A stretch of DNA of 43,253 nt from Planctomycetaceae bacterium (GCA_024742875.1 JANSXP010000061.1:1-43253), one strand, 5' to 3'; positions 27,231 to 36,129 are shown, numbered from the stretch's first letter. A program made the numbers and translations. The notes: generated from the letters alone by a model not told the origin.

Positions 27231-30200
27231 TCAAAACGGGCTTCCGGATGGTGCCTGACCAACACCGAGCGGCTTCTGTGAAGAACCAAACATCAGCGCA
27301 TGCACGGCCGGCACAAACAGCAAAGCGAGCAGCGTAGCGCCTCCCACGCCACCAGCGATGGTGACGGCCAGTGGGGGCCAGAAGCGTCCCCCGGAAAGCA
27401 CGAGTGGCAAAAATCCGACGATGGTTGTGAGTGTCGTCGCCAGCACATGTCGCGTCGCCGCCAGCACCACGCGTGTTTCGGGCTCCCGGCGTTCTGGCGG
27501 CTGTTTTCGATTGGCCCGCAGCGCGGCCAGCACAACGATGGAGTCATTGATGGCGACGCCCACCAGGCCCATGGTGCCGACGATCGCCATGAAGCCAAAG
27601 GGGAATCGACAAGCGGTCAGGGCCAGCGGCCCCAGGCCAGTCGCCAGCCCTCCCACGCTGGCCACGATGGCGGCGCAGCGAAACGACTGAAATGAGGCGA
27701 CCAGCGTCAACAGCATGATTGAAAACAAGACCACAGCATTGGCAATCAGCTGGTTGACTGCCTGAGTCCGTTGCTCCTTTTCACCGCCCAGCTTCAGTTC
27801 GTATCCCTGCGGCAGGGTGAAATCAGACGCCGCCAGCCGCCGCTGAAAATCGTCCAGCACCACGGATGGCAGAACCCCGGCAACAGCGTAAGCTTTCACT
27901 TCGCTCGCCCGTCGGCCGTTGATTCGCAACATCGCTCCCGCCCGAGATTCCAGTTCTGCGGCTGTCGCGGTGCCCAGCGTGGCAGCGTTCAGTCGGACGG
28001 CGGAAGTGTCCGGCACGGGCCCACTGGCGGCCACCGTCCGTCGCTGCTGCGGCAAAGGCATGGCCGTCAGTCGCCGGCTTTTCAAAGGACCATCCAGTTG
28101 CAGGCGGACCCGCACGGGAAGTTCTTCGCCCGCCACAAAGCGGCGGCCCGCCTGTGCCCCTTCGAGCATCGTATAGATCAGTCCCGCTGTGCGACGCGTA
28201 TTGAGTCCGGCCGCCGTAATGACGTCCTCATCCGGCGTCAGCCGCACTCCGGTCACCACATCGCTCAGATCGCTGCGAGTGTGAATGACGTAATCCGTCT
28301 CCTGCAGAATGCTGCGGATCTGCCGGCCCAGAATCTGCAGCGTCTGTTGCTCAGGGCCCAGCAGCCGCACTTCGACAGGCGCATCAAATGGAGGCCCCTG
28401 CTCCAGCAGCCGGACCAGCGCCCGTCCCTGCGGGAGGGCCTGATCAATTTTCAACTGCAGGCGTCGAACCAGCGAGACCAGATCGGCCGTACTGCTCAGA
28501 TCCACAAATCCCTGAGCATAAAACGGGGTGCCCCGGCGACGCGGCACCACGTTGTAGTAAAAGGTCGGCGCACTGCCGCCCACAAACCAATGCTGACCTG
28601 CGACAACCGGCTCAGTCGACACGACGGACCGGACAATCTCAACCGCCTGTTCGGTCCTGGCAATGGACTCACGAGAGGCCAGCTCAATTTCAATCTGCAG
28701 CTGAGGGCGATCCGATGAGGGAAAGAACTGCTCTGGCAGCTGACGAGCCACCACAAAACCGACGGCTGGCAGCACGATGCCCGCCAATACGCCGACCATC
28801 GGAAATCGCAGCACCAGCCGCAGCCCCCACTCAAACAACCGACTCAGCGGCCGAACGACAAGACCACGATCCAGCCAGCCGTTTCGGGTGCCGGCCGGCA
28901 GCAGGGCGGCCAGCGCGGGAATAACGGTCATGGCCAGAAGAAAAGACGAGGCCACAGCCAGAATCACGCTCACGGCGATGGTCCCCACAAACTCTCCGGC
29001 GGGACCTGGCAGCATGGCGATCGGGAGAAAGGCGAGAACTGTGGTCAGCGTCGAACCGAACAGCGGCATCGCCAGCTGTTGCAGCGACAAAGAGATCGCA
29101 GACAACGGTGACGGTTCAGTACGGCGACGGTGCCGCACCTCATCCACAATGACGATCGCATTGTCAATCAGCAGCCCCAGTGCCACGATCAGACCGGTCA
29201 CTGACATCTGATGAAGAGGAATCTGCAGCAACCTCATCGCTGCCAGTACCATCAGCGCCGACAGCGGCAGCGCGGCGGTGACAATCAGCATGCTCCGCCA
29301 GCCCATCATCAGCAGCACCACGGCCATCACCGCCAGCGTCCCATAGCCAAGGTTCTGCAGCAGAGTCGACATTCGCTCAGAGATGTAGTCAGACTGAGAA
29401 AACAGAATCTCCACGGCCGTGCGACCACGCACGCGTTCGCGGAAGCTCTGCAGTTGCTCTTGCAGCCGGCCGTCCCAGTCGCTCACGCGTTCGTCGTCCT
29501 GCACCATGACGCCCAGCACAATGCCGGCGCCATTTCGTCCGGGAGCCACTGTCGCCGGAGGCGACACCACATGTCGTGAGACGGTCGCAATATCCGCGAG
29601 CCGCACCTGATCTCCAGCCGGCCCCCAGGTTATGCGTGCCTGCGCAAGGCGATCTTCCACGGCACCTGCGGATCCCACCTGCAGCGCCACATCGCCCGTG
29701 CCTTCACGAATACGCCCAGCCGGAAAATTGTCCTGCTGACCAATCAGCTGCTCGGCAATGGCGCCAGGCGGCAGCCCAAGTCGGGCCAGCTGCGCCAATG
29801 CGACATTCACCACAATTTCTTCACCCGGGTCCCCAAAAACGGACACGGATTCGGTCCCGGCAATCGACGTGATCAGGGACTTCAATGATCGCACGTCCGA
29901 TCGAACAGCGGAAAAGTCGTTCGATGACGCCGGCGAAAGCCGAATGATGGTCGCAAAGGCCTTGAGCGGAACCACGTCCAGCTGCGGCGGCTGGCTGCCG
30001 TCTGGCAGTTCACTCCGGATCTGCTCCAGACGATCTCGCACGGTCGCCCACACGGCATTCACATCGGTGATCTCATCTTCCAGCTCGATAACAACATTGG
30101 AAATGTCGGTCTGGCTGTTGGATCGCACCTGGCGAATGCCGGTCACGGACTGCAGCTGCTCCTCAATGGGAATCGTCACCAGCGATTCCACGCGCTGCGC

Positions 30201-30362
30201 GTTCGCTCCCGGAAACACGGTCCCCACAATCCCCACGCGCCGACCCAGTACCGGATCTTCCAGCCGCGGCAGCACCCAGAACGCCGAAAGCCCGGCGACC
30301 AGCACCACAATAATGGACAGCAGCAGGATGCGTGGGCGCTGCAGCAGGAAGCTGGCCATCAT
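27231..30362 (-). CDS. RND-family efflux pump permease
   Basis: A 1043-aa inner-membrane transporter of the AcrB/MexB-like superfamily. It has one N-terminal transmembrane helix (about 10-32), a periplasmic pore and docking region, the block of helices with GLLIDNAIVIVDEV in helix 4 (Asp400), a second periplasmic region, and a final block containing VGVAINDSIVVLAALR and the last helices. The usual Asp-Asp proton-relay pair of helix 4 is Asp400-Asn401 here, so proton coupling uses one aspartate, as in some divergent RND clades. It would trim or export a hydrophobic product by proton exchange with the adaptor encoded by the overlapping upstream gene. No TolC-type outer-membrane channel is in the window. 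It lies 130 bases ahead of the ammonia-lyase in the same direction, consistent with exporting the PKS product. Confidence 0.92.
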   Translation of the reverse strand: MMASFLLQRPRILLLSIIVVLVAGLSAFWVLPRLEDPVLGRRVGIVGTVFPGANAQRVESLVTIPIEEQLQSVTGIRQVRSNSQTDISNVVIELEDEITDVNAVWATVRDRLEQIRSELPDGSQPPQLDVVPLKAFATIIRLSPASSNDFSAVRSDVRSLKSLITSIAGTESVSVFGDPGEEIVVNVALAQLARLGLPPGAIAEQLIGQQDNFPAGRIREGTGDVALQVGSAGAVEDRLAQARITWGPAGDQVRLADIATVSRHVVSPPATVAPGRNGAGIVLGVMVQDDERVSDWDGRLQEQLQSFRERVRGRTAVEILFSQSDYISERMSTLLQNLGYGTLAVMAVVLLMMGWRSMLIVTAALPLSALMVLAAMRLLQIPLHQMSVTGLIVALGLLIDNAIVIVDEVRHRRRTEPSPLSAISLSLQQLAMPLFGSTLTTVLAFLPIAMLPGPAGEFVGTIAVSVILAVASSFLLAMTVIPALAALLPAGTRNGWLDRGLVVRPLSRLFEWGLRLVLRFPMVGVLAGIVLPAVGFVVARQLPEQFFPSSDRPQLQIEIELASRESIARTEQAVEIVRSVVSTEPVVAGQHWFVGGSAPTFYYNVVPRRRGTPFYAQGFVDLSSTADLVSLVRRLQLKIDQALPQGRALVRLLEQGPPFDAPVEVRLLGPEQQTLQILGRQIRSILQETDYVIHTRSDLSDVVTGVRLTPDEDVITAAGLNTRRTAGLIYTMLEGAQAGRRFVAGEELPVRVRLQLDGPLKSRRLTAMPLPQQRRTVAASGPVPDTSAVRLNAATLGTATAAELESRAGAMLRINGRRASEVKAYAVAGVLPSVVLDDFQRRLAASDFTLPQGYELKLGGEKEQRTQAVNQLIANAVVLFSIMLLTLVASFQSFRCAAIVASVGGLATGLGPLALTACRFPFGFMAIVGTMGLVGVAINDSIVVLAALRANRKQPPERREPETRVVLAATRHVLATTLTTIVGFLPLVLSGGRFWPPLAVTIAGGVGGATLLALLFVPAVHALMFGSSQKPLGVGQAPSGSPF

Positions 30363-31447
30363 TCCCCAGCCCCCTGCGCGAACGGAACTCGATAATCGGC
30401 CGTCACATCCACGGCTGTGACGGGCTGCCCAGCGGCCACCCGATGGCCACCATCAGCAATCACGGCCACCGCCGACAGATCCGATTCCACAAAAACAAAC
30501 TCTTCGATGTGTGCCAGCACGGTCACATCGATCTGCTGGACGCGACCGTCTTCCACGATGCAGACAGCCCACTGCGCTGCCGACTGGCGAACAGCCCCCA
30601 GCGGTATCCAGCTGCCGGTACGATCCTGCTCGGTGAAGAATCTCATCTCAGCCACAGTGCCAATCTGTCCATAGCGATCTTCATCGCCATCTGGAAAAAC
30701 GACGACCAGTTCCCGCCCCACGCTGGCAAAGTCACCTCGCGACCTGGTAACCGACTCGACCGAACAGACGATCGTTTCCTCCCCCAACTGCACCCAGACC
30801 GGCTGACCCGGCTCGATGCGGTTCGCCAGCCCTGCGGGCACACTGCCCACAACAACCAGTGGCCCATCGATCGCCAGTTGCACGGCCGTCATGCCCGGGA
30901 CGGCAGCGTCTCCCTCCTGCAGACGGCTGCGGACCACCACACCATCAAATGGAGCAACAATGGAATAGGTCGCGGCCTGGCCACTCAGCTGAGTCAGCTG
31001 CTCCTGCAGCTGTCGTATACGACGGTCGGCCGCTGTGGCTTCCGCCGACTGGGGGGCGACCGTGCGAGCTCGCTGCCGAGCGTCCTGCAGTGCGGCTTCC
31101 AGCGTTTGCTGCTGCTGGTCCAGCTGTGACATGTCCAGTTCCGCAATCGCCTGGCCCCTCGTCACGCGACTTGCCGGCTCTGCCGAAATGCGTTTCACAA
31201 TTCCGCGGCGGGAAAACGTCAGCGGCACAGACTGACGGGCCATCAGCTTGCCAAAGCACACTTCCGTGGTCCGCAGACGATCAGTGCTGACCGGATAGAC
31301 AATGTGGACGGGCAAAGGCGGGCGCCGCACGTCTGCTGGCGGTACGGGAGGCGCGCAGCCGGAAATGCCCACTGCGGCCAGCACCAGCGGCAAACTCAGG
31401 CAGGCGGCGATGGATCGCGCGGCAATCTGAAATTCTGTCAAGCCCAT
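30359..31447 (-). CDS. RND efflux adaptor (membrane-fusion) lipoprotein
   Basis: A 362-aa periplasmic adaptor. The lipoprotein signal ends at the lipobox GISGC (Cys31). A lipoyl/barrel half (SRRGIVKRISAEPASRVTRGQAIAELD) leads into a coiled-coil hairpin (about 108-160, SQLDQQQQTLEAALQDARQRAR and RRIRQLQEQLTQL), then the second lipoyl half (YSIVAPFDGVVVRSRLQEGDAAVPG) and beta-barrel/membrane-proximal domains. Its stop overlaps the pump start by four bases (ATGA), so the two are translationally coupled. It probably links the pump to an outer-membrane channel encoded elsewhere. A promoter whose -10 box ends 6 bases before the ATG makes this the first gene of the block and its mRNA possibly leaderless. 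Confidence 0.92.
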   Translation of the reverse strand: MGLTEFQIAARSIAACLSLPLVLAAVGISGCAPPVPPADVRRPPLPVHIVYPVSTDRLRTTEVCFGKLMARQSVPLTFSRRGIVKRISAEPASRVTRGQAIAELDMSQLDQQQQTLEAALQDARQRARTVAPQSAEATAADRRIRQLQEQLTQLSGQAATYSIVAPFDGVVVRSRLQEGDAAVPGMTAVQLAIDGPLVVVGSVPAGLANRIEPGQPVWVQLGEETIVCSVESVTRSRGDFASVGRELVVVFPDGDEDRYGQIGTVAEMRFFTEQDRTGSWIPLGAVRQSAAQWAVCIVEDGRVQQIDVTVLAHIEEFVFVESDLSAVAVIADGGHRVAAGQPVTAVDVTADYRVPFAQGAGE

Positions 31448-31453
31448 GCAGGC

Positions 31454-31481
31454 TGTATAGCGACCTGCCCCGCCTTCTCAA
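31454..31481 (-). promoter_or_regulatory. Sigma70-like promoter for the pump/PKS transcription unit
   Basis: Read on the minus strand: TTGAGA (31481-31476), a 16-base spacer, TATACA (31459-31454). The -10 box ends 6 bases before the ATG at 31447, so the expected start of transcription is at or next to the A of the ATG. No ribosome site is seen. Confidence 0.55.
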
Positions 31482-31593
31482 GTGGCAAATACCAGTCGAG
31501 AGCCATCTCAGGCACACAGTGGCCTGCCAGCCTTCCCAGTTTCACCAGTCCCATCTCTGTCCGCAGCAGCACGGGCGCTCAGCGGGCCCCACG

Positions 31594-32856
31594 TTATCCA
31601 CTCAGAGTCGAGATGATTTTTTGCCACGCCAGGCCACCAAACAGCATCAGGCTGCCCACCATAATCACCCATCCCGCCAGCCCGTGACGATATCCCGCCG
31701 AGCGTCCGCGTTCTGAGCGGGGCAGCAGTAAGAGAGACAGCGCAAACAAAGGAATGAACAGGGCGCCCGTCACACCAGCGATTTTCTGCACGGTCGCCAG
31801 GGAGTAGCCCAGGATTGTGAATGGCAATACGCCGAGGATCAGCAGAACGATCAGATACTCGCGGCTGTCGGCATTGCGTTCGCGACCATCTGTGCGTGAT
31901 GGAAGCATATCACAGACCAGTTGCGGCACACTTTGCCAGACACCCAGCAGACTGCTGAACACGGCTCCCCAGGCACCAATGCGAAACACCCAGGCGGAAA
32001 ACCAACCCGCTCGTCCCAGCGTTTGTTCCATCGTGTCGCTGAGACTGGTGATCAGGTTAACGCCCTTGAGTCCCTCATCAACCGGCAGCTGACTGCCGAG
32101 GATCACCATCGCGATGCCGAACACAGCCGTCATGAGGTACCCCACCAGAAGATCCAGTCGACACAGCGACAGTTCTTTGGCATCCACTCGCCCCTTCTCA
32201 CGAATCCACGTGCCGTAGCACAGCATCGTAAGCGTGCCACCCACGCCAGCGAGCAGTGTGAGCGTCCAGGTAATGCCGTTGCCGCGGGCATCGGGAACAC
32301 TCGGAACCATGAGCCCCTGAAGCAACGCCATGGGTTCCGGCCCGCTGAGGATGGCCACAAACAGAACAGTGCAGAACATCAAACCGATGCACCAGGTCAT
32401 CAGCTTTTCAAACAGAGCAAAGCCTCCCAGTCGCACCAGGCCAATCGCCAGCAGGCTGTGCAGACATCCGTGCACATAACGCCCCTGCGCCGCGTCGCCA
32501 ATGGGAAGTATCGACTGAGCACACTCGCCACAGGCCGACATCAGCATGCCGCCAATGCACACAGACCACGCGGCCACGTAGACCAGAAACAACCACCGCA
32601 CAAACGCGGGACTCGCGTCAAACACTCCGCTGGTCACACTGCGGCCCGTTGTCAGCTGCCAGCGGGCGAGGCCCTCACACAGCACAAACTTCAGCGCGGC
32701 CCCCACCAGGACGACCCACAAACAGGCCAGCCCAAGGCGGGACCCCGCCAGCGCACCGCCCGCCAGATCTCCGGCTCCCACTCCCGTTGCGGCCACGAGA
32801 ATGCCGGGAGCCAGGCGGCTCAACAGTGATTCGCGTGGTTTTTCCTGCACAGTCAT
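31594..32856 (-). CDS. Nramp-superfamily transporter lacking the metal-binding motif
   Basis: A membrane protein of 420 aa (430 if the GTG at 32886 is used; ATG at 32856 preferred) with about 11 hydrophobic helices and an Nramp-like order: LAPGILVAATGVGAGDLAGGALAGSRLG in helix 1 and a helix-6 region near residues 201-220. True Nramp metal transporters carry Asp-Pro-Gly-Asn in helix 1 and Met-Pro-His in helix 6. Here helix 1 reads GAGD (27-30) and helix 6 reads LTMLCYG, so manganese or iron transport cannot be assumed. It ends about 150 bases upstream of the efflux block in the same direction and is probably a separate unit. The substrate is unknown. Confidence 0.8.
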   Translation of the reverse strand: MTVQEKPRESLLSRLAPGILVAATGVGAGDLAGGALAGSRLGLACLWVVLVGAALKFVLCEGLARWQLTTGRSVTSGVFDASPAFVRWLFLVYVAAWSVCIGGMLMSACGECAQSILPIGDAAQGRYVHGCLHSLLAIGLVRLGGFALFEKLMTWCIGLMFCTVLFVAILSGPEPMALLQGLMVPSVPDARGNGITWTLTLLAGVGGTLTMLCYGTWIREKGRVDAKELSLCRLDLLVGYLMTAVFGIAMVILGSQLPVDEGLKGVNLITSLSDTMEQTLGRAGWFSAWVFRIGAWGAVFSSLLGVWQSVPQLVCDMLPSRTDGRERNADSREYLIVLLILGVLPFTILGYSLATVQKIAGVTGALFIPLFALSLLLLPRSERGRSAGYRHGLAGWVIMVGSLMLFGGLAWQKIISTLSG

Positions 32857-32989
32857 ACCACAGGTATAACGTGCGGCGGCTGTCACGCCTATTCAACCGA
32901 GTCGTTTGAGGACAACGTGCTTCCCCACCACCTGTTTTCTGCCGTCGCCACCGCCTGACGGCCATGACGGACGAACGATTCGGGCGCGG

Positions 32990-33988
32990 CTAACGCCGAA
33001 TCACGCGGCGCGGAGTGCTTCCCGGATACCGGGGCGAGGAGGGGACGGAGCGAATGATGGTGCCAGGCGGATAACTGCCCGATGGAAACCGGCCCGATGG
33101 AGGCAGGACGCGACGACCGGGAAAGACCCGTCCCGAGGGATACGGCGAATATCCGCGTTTCATCAGCGAGACCACGCGATCATAATCCACTGGCCCGGCT
33201 TCGTAATTGAGAAGATTATCTGATCGACGCCAGGCGAGTGTCAGCGTAGGCGCATCCGCACGGACAAGCTTCCACGGGTACACCACACCGTGCACGTCAA
33301 GCATGATGTTGATACCGGGCGGCAGCGGCGGCAGCTGACGCCGCAGAAACTCGGCGAACACTTCTTCCTGCCCGATCTCCTGCAGCACACGCTCCAGCGT
33401 GATGATGGCTTTGGGATGTCGCGACCGAAAGTCCGTCTGATACAGGCGGCGGATGGGCCGCTCGTACCAGTCACCGGATCGCAGATACGTCAGCACCGTA
33501 AACACGCCGTCAGTCACCTGCGTCAGCCGAAAATCCTGATCACGCGCATCACGACGCCACAATCGCAGCAGGTCCGTGACAGTGGAGCGTTCACACTGTT
33601 CGTAAAAGCCGCCCAGGCAGATCGCATGCCGTACATTTGTCACGTCGATGTCGATGTGACCAATATCTGATCGCAGATAAGCCGTGGGATGCCAGTCGCT
33701 GTACAGGTACGTCCATGCCGGGTTGCTGGGGTTGTACCGATCGTGGAGATACACAACCGCATGCCCGCCGGCCTTCAAATCGGACACCGCTCGCCCCACG
33801 GCCGGCGCGGTGTCTCGCAGGGGGTCAAACTTCAACGAGCAGTGTGTGAAAAATCCGACGGTGGGTGACGTCAGCTGCAACTGGCTGGACAGTGTCCAGG
33901 TGGGCTGCCAGTCCATCGTCCGCCAGCTGGCCAGCGATGGGCAGCGAATCGGAAAACACATCAGAATCAGGAGCAGTTTGACGGCCAC
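32990..33988 (-). CDS. Unrecognised exported protein, 332 aa
   Basis: Starts at a GTG (33988) and opens with MAVKLLLILMCFPIRCPSLASW, a plausible short signal sequence. The body mixes aromatic and charged residues (DWHPTAYLRSDIGHIDIDVTNV, GGFYEQCERS) with no motif I recognise; the alternating Asp/Ile/Val segment suggests beta structure. The last 50 residues are rich in Pro, Ser, Arg, Gly and Tyr and look disordered, possibly surface- or wall-associated. It converges with nothing and lies between the Nramp-like gene and another unrecognised gene, all on the minus strand. Coding style and length support a real gene. Confidence 0.7.
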   Translation of the reverse strand: MAVKLLLILMCFPIRCPSLASWRTMDWQPTWTLSSQLQLTSPTVGFFTHCSLKFDPLRDTAPAVGRAVSDLKAGGHAVVYLHDRYNPSNPAWTYLYSDWHPTAYLRSDIGHIDIDVTNVRHAICLGGFYEQCERSTVTDLLRLWRRDARDQDFRLTQVTDGVFTVLTYLRSGDWYERPIRRLYQTDFRSRHPKAIITLERVLQEIGQEEVFAEFLRRQLPPLPPGINIMLDVHGVVYPWKLVRADAPTLTLAWRRSDNLLNYEAGPVDYDRVVSLMKRGYSPYPSGRVFPGRRVLPPSGRFPSGSYPPGTIIRSVPSSPRYPGSTPRRVIRR

Positions 33989-34165
33989 AGCAGCATCCCA
34001 GTTGGAGTCAGGCCCGACGATTGTACGTCTGAATCTGGCGCAGCCAAAGATCGGATCGGCAAATCGATGACAGAATCAGAAAGCCATCCGGCGGGGTCTG
34101 CCACAGCAGGCAGACATCCTGATCAGGCGGGTGTCGGCACGATGAACGGGCATCCCGCCAGTCGC

Positions 34166-35152
34166 CTAACTCTTGCGGCGGCAGGAACGGTCCATGTTGG
34201 TGCCGCCGACGGGCTCACGCATACGTCGACGGCGTTCGCGGATTTTCCTGCCGATGGAGCTGAGAACTCGCTGGGCACGCTGAGTACCGTTTTGTGATGC
34301 GGCCTGCACGGCCGAGGTCATCGCCCGCTGCAGGTTCACCATGTCTTTGCGGTACGTCTCGAACTCGCGGCGATACGTTTCCAGTTCACTGCACGGCTGA
34401 CGCGGCTCAATCACCTGCTCATAAAACGCCTGCATCGAATTCTTACGACCAGCCGCGCTCGTCAGCCCAATATCAAACTGCTTGATCTCCCGATGACACT
34501 TGGCGGCCAGATCACGCGACCACCTGCGTGCCTCTTCCCAGTTGTCTTTGTCTTCACGATCCGCCGACAGACGTTCTTCGGGTGTCAACTCGCGATCCAG
34601 TTTGTTGAGCGAGTTCAGCATGCCGGACAGCTTCTGCCGGACGCCGGCCAGCTGCCGCTCCATCTGGATGGCCGACTTCCAGGCCGTTTCAATTCGGTCA
34701 TACATCTGACCGCTTGTGGTCGGCGCTGACTCCATCGGATCCACAGCATCGGTCGTATCAAACCCAGCCATTGGTGGCGAAACAAAGCCGCCGGCCACGG
34801 GAGCCTGCTCAACGGCCAGCAGGCCAATTTCACTTCGTGCATTTCCCGCTGGCACGGGCACCGGTTGATTCAGATAGACGGCAAATGCGGCAGCCGGCTG
34901 CCATGCTCCACCAAACAAAGACACCGCCTGAAACTGCGGCATGGCAATGCCGGCAGACAACAGCAGGTCTGCCATCGTGAACGGCAGCCCCGCCGGATAC
35001 CGCTGACAGACTTCCGGCGGAATCCCAATCCTGACGCCAGACGGCATCTGGTGCGGGCGAAACCACGCCCACAACGTCAGGCCCGGAACGCGCGGGATCA
35101 TCAAAGGCTCCCACTGGGCGGAAGCCGGGCGTTGTGAGAACAGAATCTGCAA
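34166..35152 (-). CDS. Unrecognised exported coiled-coil protein, start uncertain
   Basis: The frame gives up to 328 aa from a TTG at 35152. An ATG at 35101 with GGGAG upstream gives 311 aa, but the residues before it read like a signal peptide end (LALQILFSQRPASAQ|W), and the same frame continues upstream through LIAIWG to a stop near 35195 without an ATG, GTG or TTG. The true start may therefore be a rare codon such as CTG or hidden by a frameshift. The second half (about 150-300) is charged and helical, with heptad-like Leu spacing (RQKLSGMLNSLNKLDRELTPEERL, ETYRREFETYRKDMVNLQRAM), and the C-terminus is strongly basic (RKIRERRRRMREP). No family is recognised. It is divergent from the ECF sigma gene. 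Confidence 0.65.
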   Translation of the reverse strand: MQILFSQRPASAQWEPLMIPRVPGLTLWAWFRPHQMPSGVRIGIPPEVCQRYPAGLPFTMADLLLSAGIAMPQFQAVSLFGGAWQPAAAFAVYLNQPVPVPAGNARSEIGLLAVEQAPVAGGFVSPPMAGFDTTDAVDPMESAPTTSGQMYDRIETAWKSAIQMERQLAGVRQKLSGMLNSLNKLDRELTPEERLSADREDKDNWEEARRWSRDLAAKCHREIKQFDIGLTSAAGRKNSMQAFYEQVIEPRQPCSELETYRREFETYRKDMVNLQRAMTSAVQAASQNGTQRAQRVLSSIGRKIRERRRRMREPVGGTNMDRSCRRKS

Positions 35153-35470
35153 GGCGAGTCCCCAAATGGCAATCAGGCACCGGGATGATACTCACAGGAC
35201 CTCGTGCAGGACGGAGTTTGTCTCAAAAATTCTCAATCCCATGCCAGCAACTACCAGGGCAGCCAGTTCCCGACGACTGTCTCCAGGCACTGCGCCAAGC
35301 GGCGATCGCGCCGACGCGGCCGGCCGATTTTCGCCGCTCAAAGGTGGCATATCCGTCAGAAACCGGGCAACTGTTCCGCACAACCGGTCAGATGTTGCCA
35401 ATTGCCAACATCATGGCGGGCAGCGGCGACCTAGAGTTTTCCTGCACTGCATTCCCCGGAAAGGCCGACC
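35153..35470. other. 318-base intergenic region between divergent genes
   Basis: Holds the unresolved 5' end of the minus-strand gene (35153-35195), the 22-bp near-palindrome at 35392-35413, and the ribosome site GGAAAGG before the GTG of the ECF sigma gene. Nothing else is recognised in it, and no well-spaced sigma70 promoter was found. Confidence 0.55.
35392..35413. promoter_or_regulatory. 22-bp near-palindrome, candidate operator
   Basis: Arms GATGTTG (35392-35398) and CAACATC (35407-35413) flank a centre made of the palindrome CAATTG bordered by C on each side, so 20 of 22 positions are symmetric. It also contains TTGCCAA twice in tandem. It lies 57-79 bases before the ECF sigma start codon. 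Confidence 0.45.
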
Positions 35471-36097
35471 GTGTTATCGCACAACGACGTGGAAACCGCT
35501 GACAATTCTGACCTGAACGCCCTGCGCGCCGGAGGTCGGGATGCGCTGGCGGAAATCTTCCAGCAAATGCAGCCCTCACTGCACCGGATGCTGCGACTGC
35601 GGCTCGGCCGCATGAGCAAACGGGAAGACGAATCCGACGTCCTGCAGAACACATGGCTGGAAGCCGCCAGACGACTGGACGAATATCTGGCCGATCCGCG
35701 TGTGAGTGTCACGGTCTGGCTGCGACGCATCACACGGCAGGTGTTCACACGCATGTGGCGCACGCACATGACCACAGAAATGCGGTCCATGGACCGCGAA
35801 CAGCCACTGCAGAAAATTGCGTTTGACGACAGTGGCGATGCGCTGGCCACCGAGCTTTCTGCATCGATGCCCAGTCCCGCTTCCGTCATCATTCAGCAGG
35901 AAATGAAAGAGCGGCTGCGTGAATTGATTGCCGACATGCCAGACGGCGACCGGGAAATTCTCGCGCTGCGTCATCTGGAGTCGCTCTCCATTCGGGACAC
36001 GGCCGACGAACTGAACATCGGTCTGGAAGCAGCCAGCAAACGCTACCAGCGGGCCATTTTGAAACTCAGCCGGGCGTTTGGCTCCCCCGATCGCTAG
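35471..36097 (+). CDS. ECF-subfamily RNA polymerase sigma factor
   Basis: A 208-aa sigma factor starting at GTG (35471) with GGAAAGG 6-7 bases upstream. Region 2 spans about residues 20-95 (QPSLHRMLRLRLGRMSKREDESDVLQNTWLEAARRL, VTVWLRRITRQVFTRMWR) and region 4 about 140-205 (LRELIADMPDGDREILALRHLESLSIRDTADELNIGLEAASKRYQRAILKL), a helix-turn-helix for -35 recognition. No anti-sigma gene is next to it; instead a membrane Ser/Thr kinase follows 33 bases later in the same direction. Pairing of ECF sigma factors with Ser/Thr kinases is a recurrent planctomycete arrangement, which suggests control by phosphorylation. The regulon is unknown. Confidence 0.93.
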   Translation: MLSHNDVETADNSDLNALRAGGRDALAEIFQQMQPSLHRMLRLRLGRMSKREDESDVLQNTWLEAARRLDEYLADPRVSVTVWLRRITRQVFTRMWRTHMTTEMRSMDREQPLQKIAFDDSGDALATELSASMPSPASVIIQQEMKERLRELIADMPDGDREILALRHLESLSIRDTADELNIGLEAASKRYQRAILKLSRAFGSPDR

Positions 36098-36129
36098 TCG
36101 TTTTGTAGATCCTCCGCACAGGCGCTGTC

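Noticed and set aside
34067-34297. Small plus-strand open frame of 76 codons
   Set aside because: Most of it overlaps the minus-strand coiled-coil gene, it has no ribosome site and no family signal.
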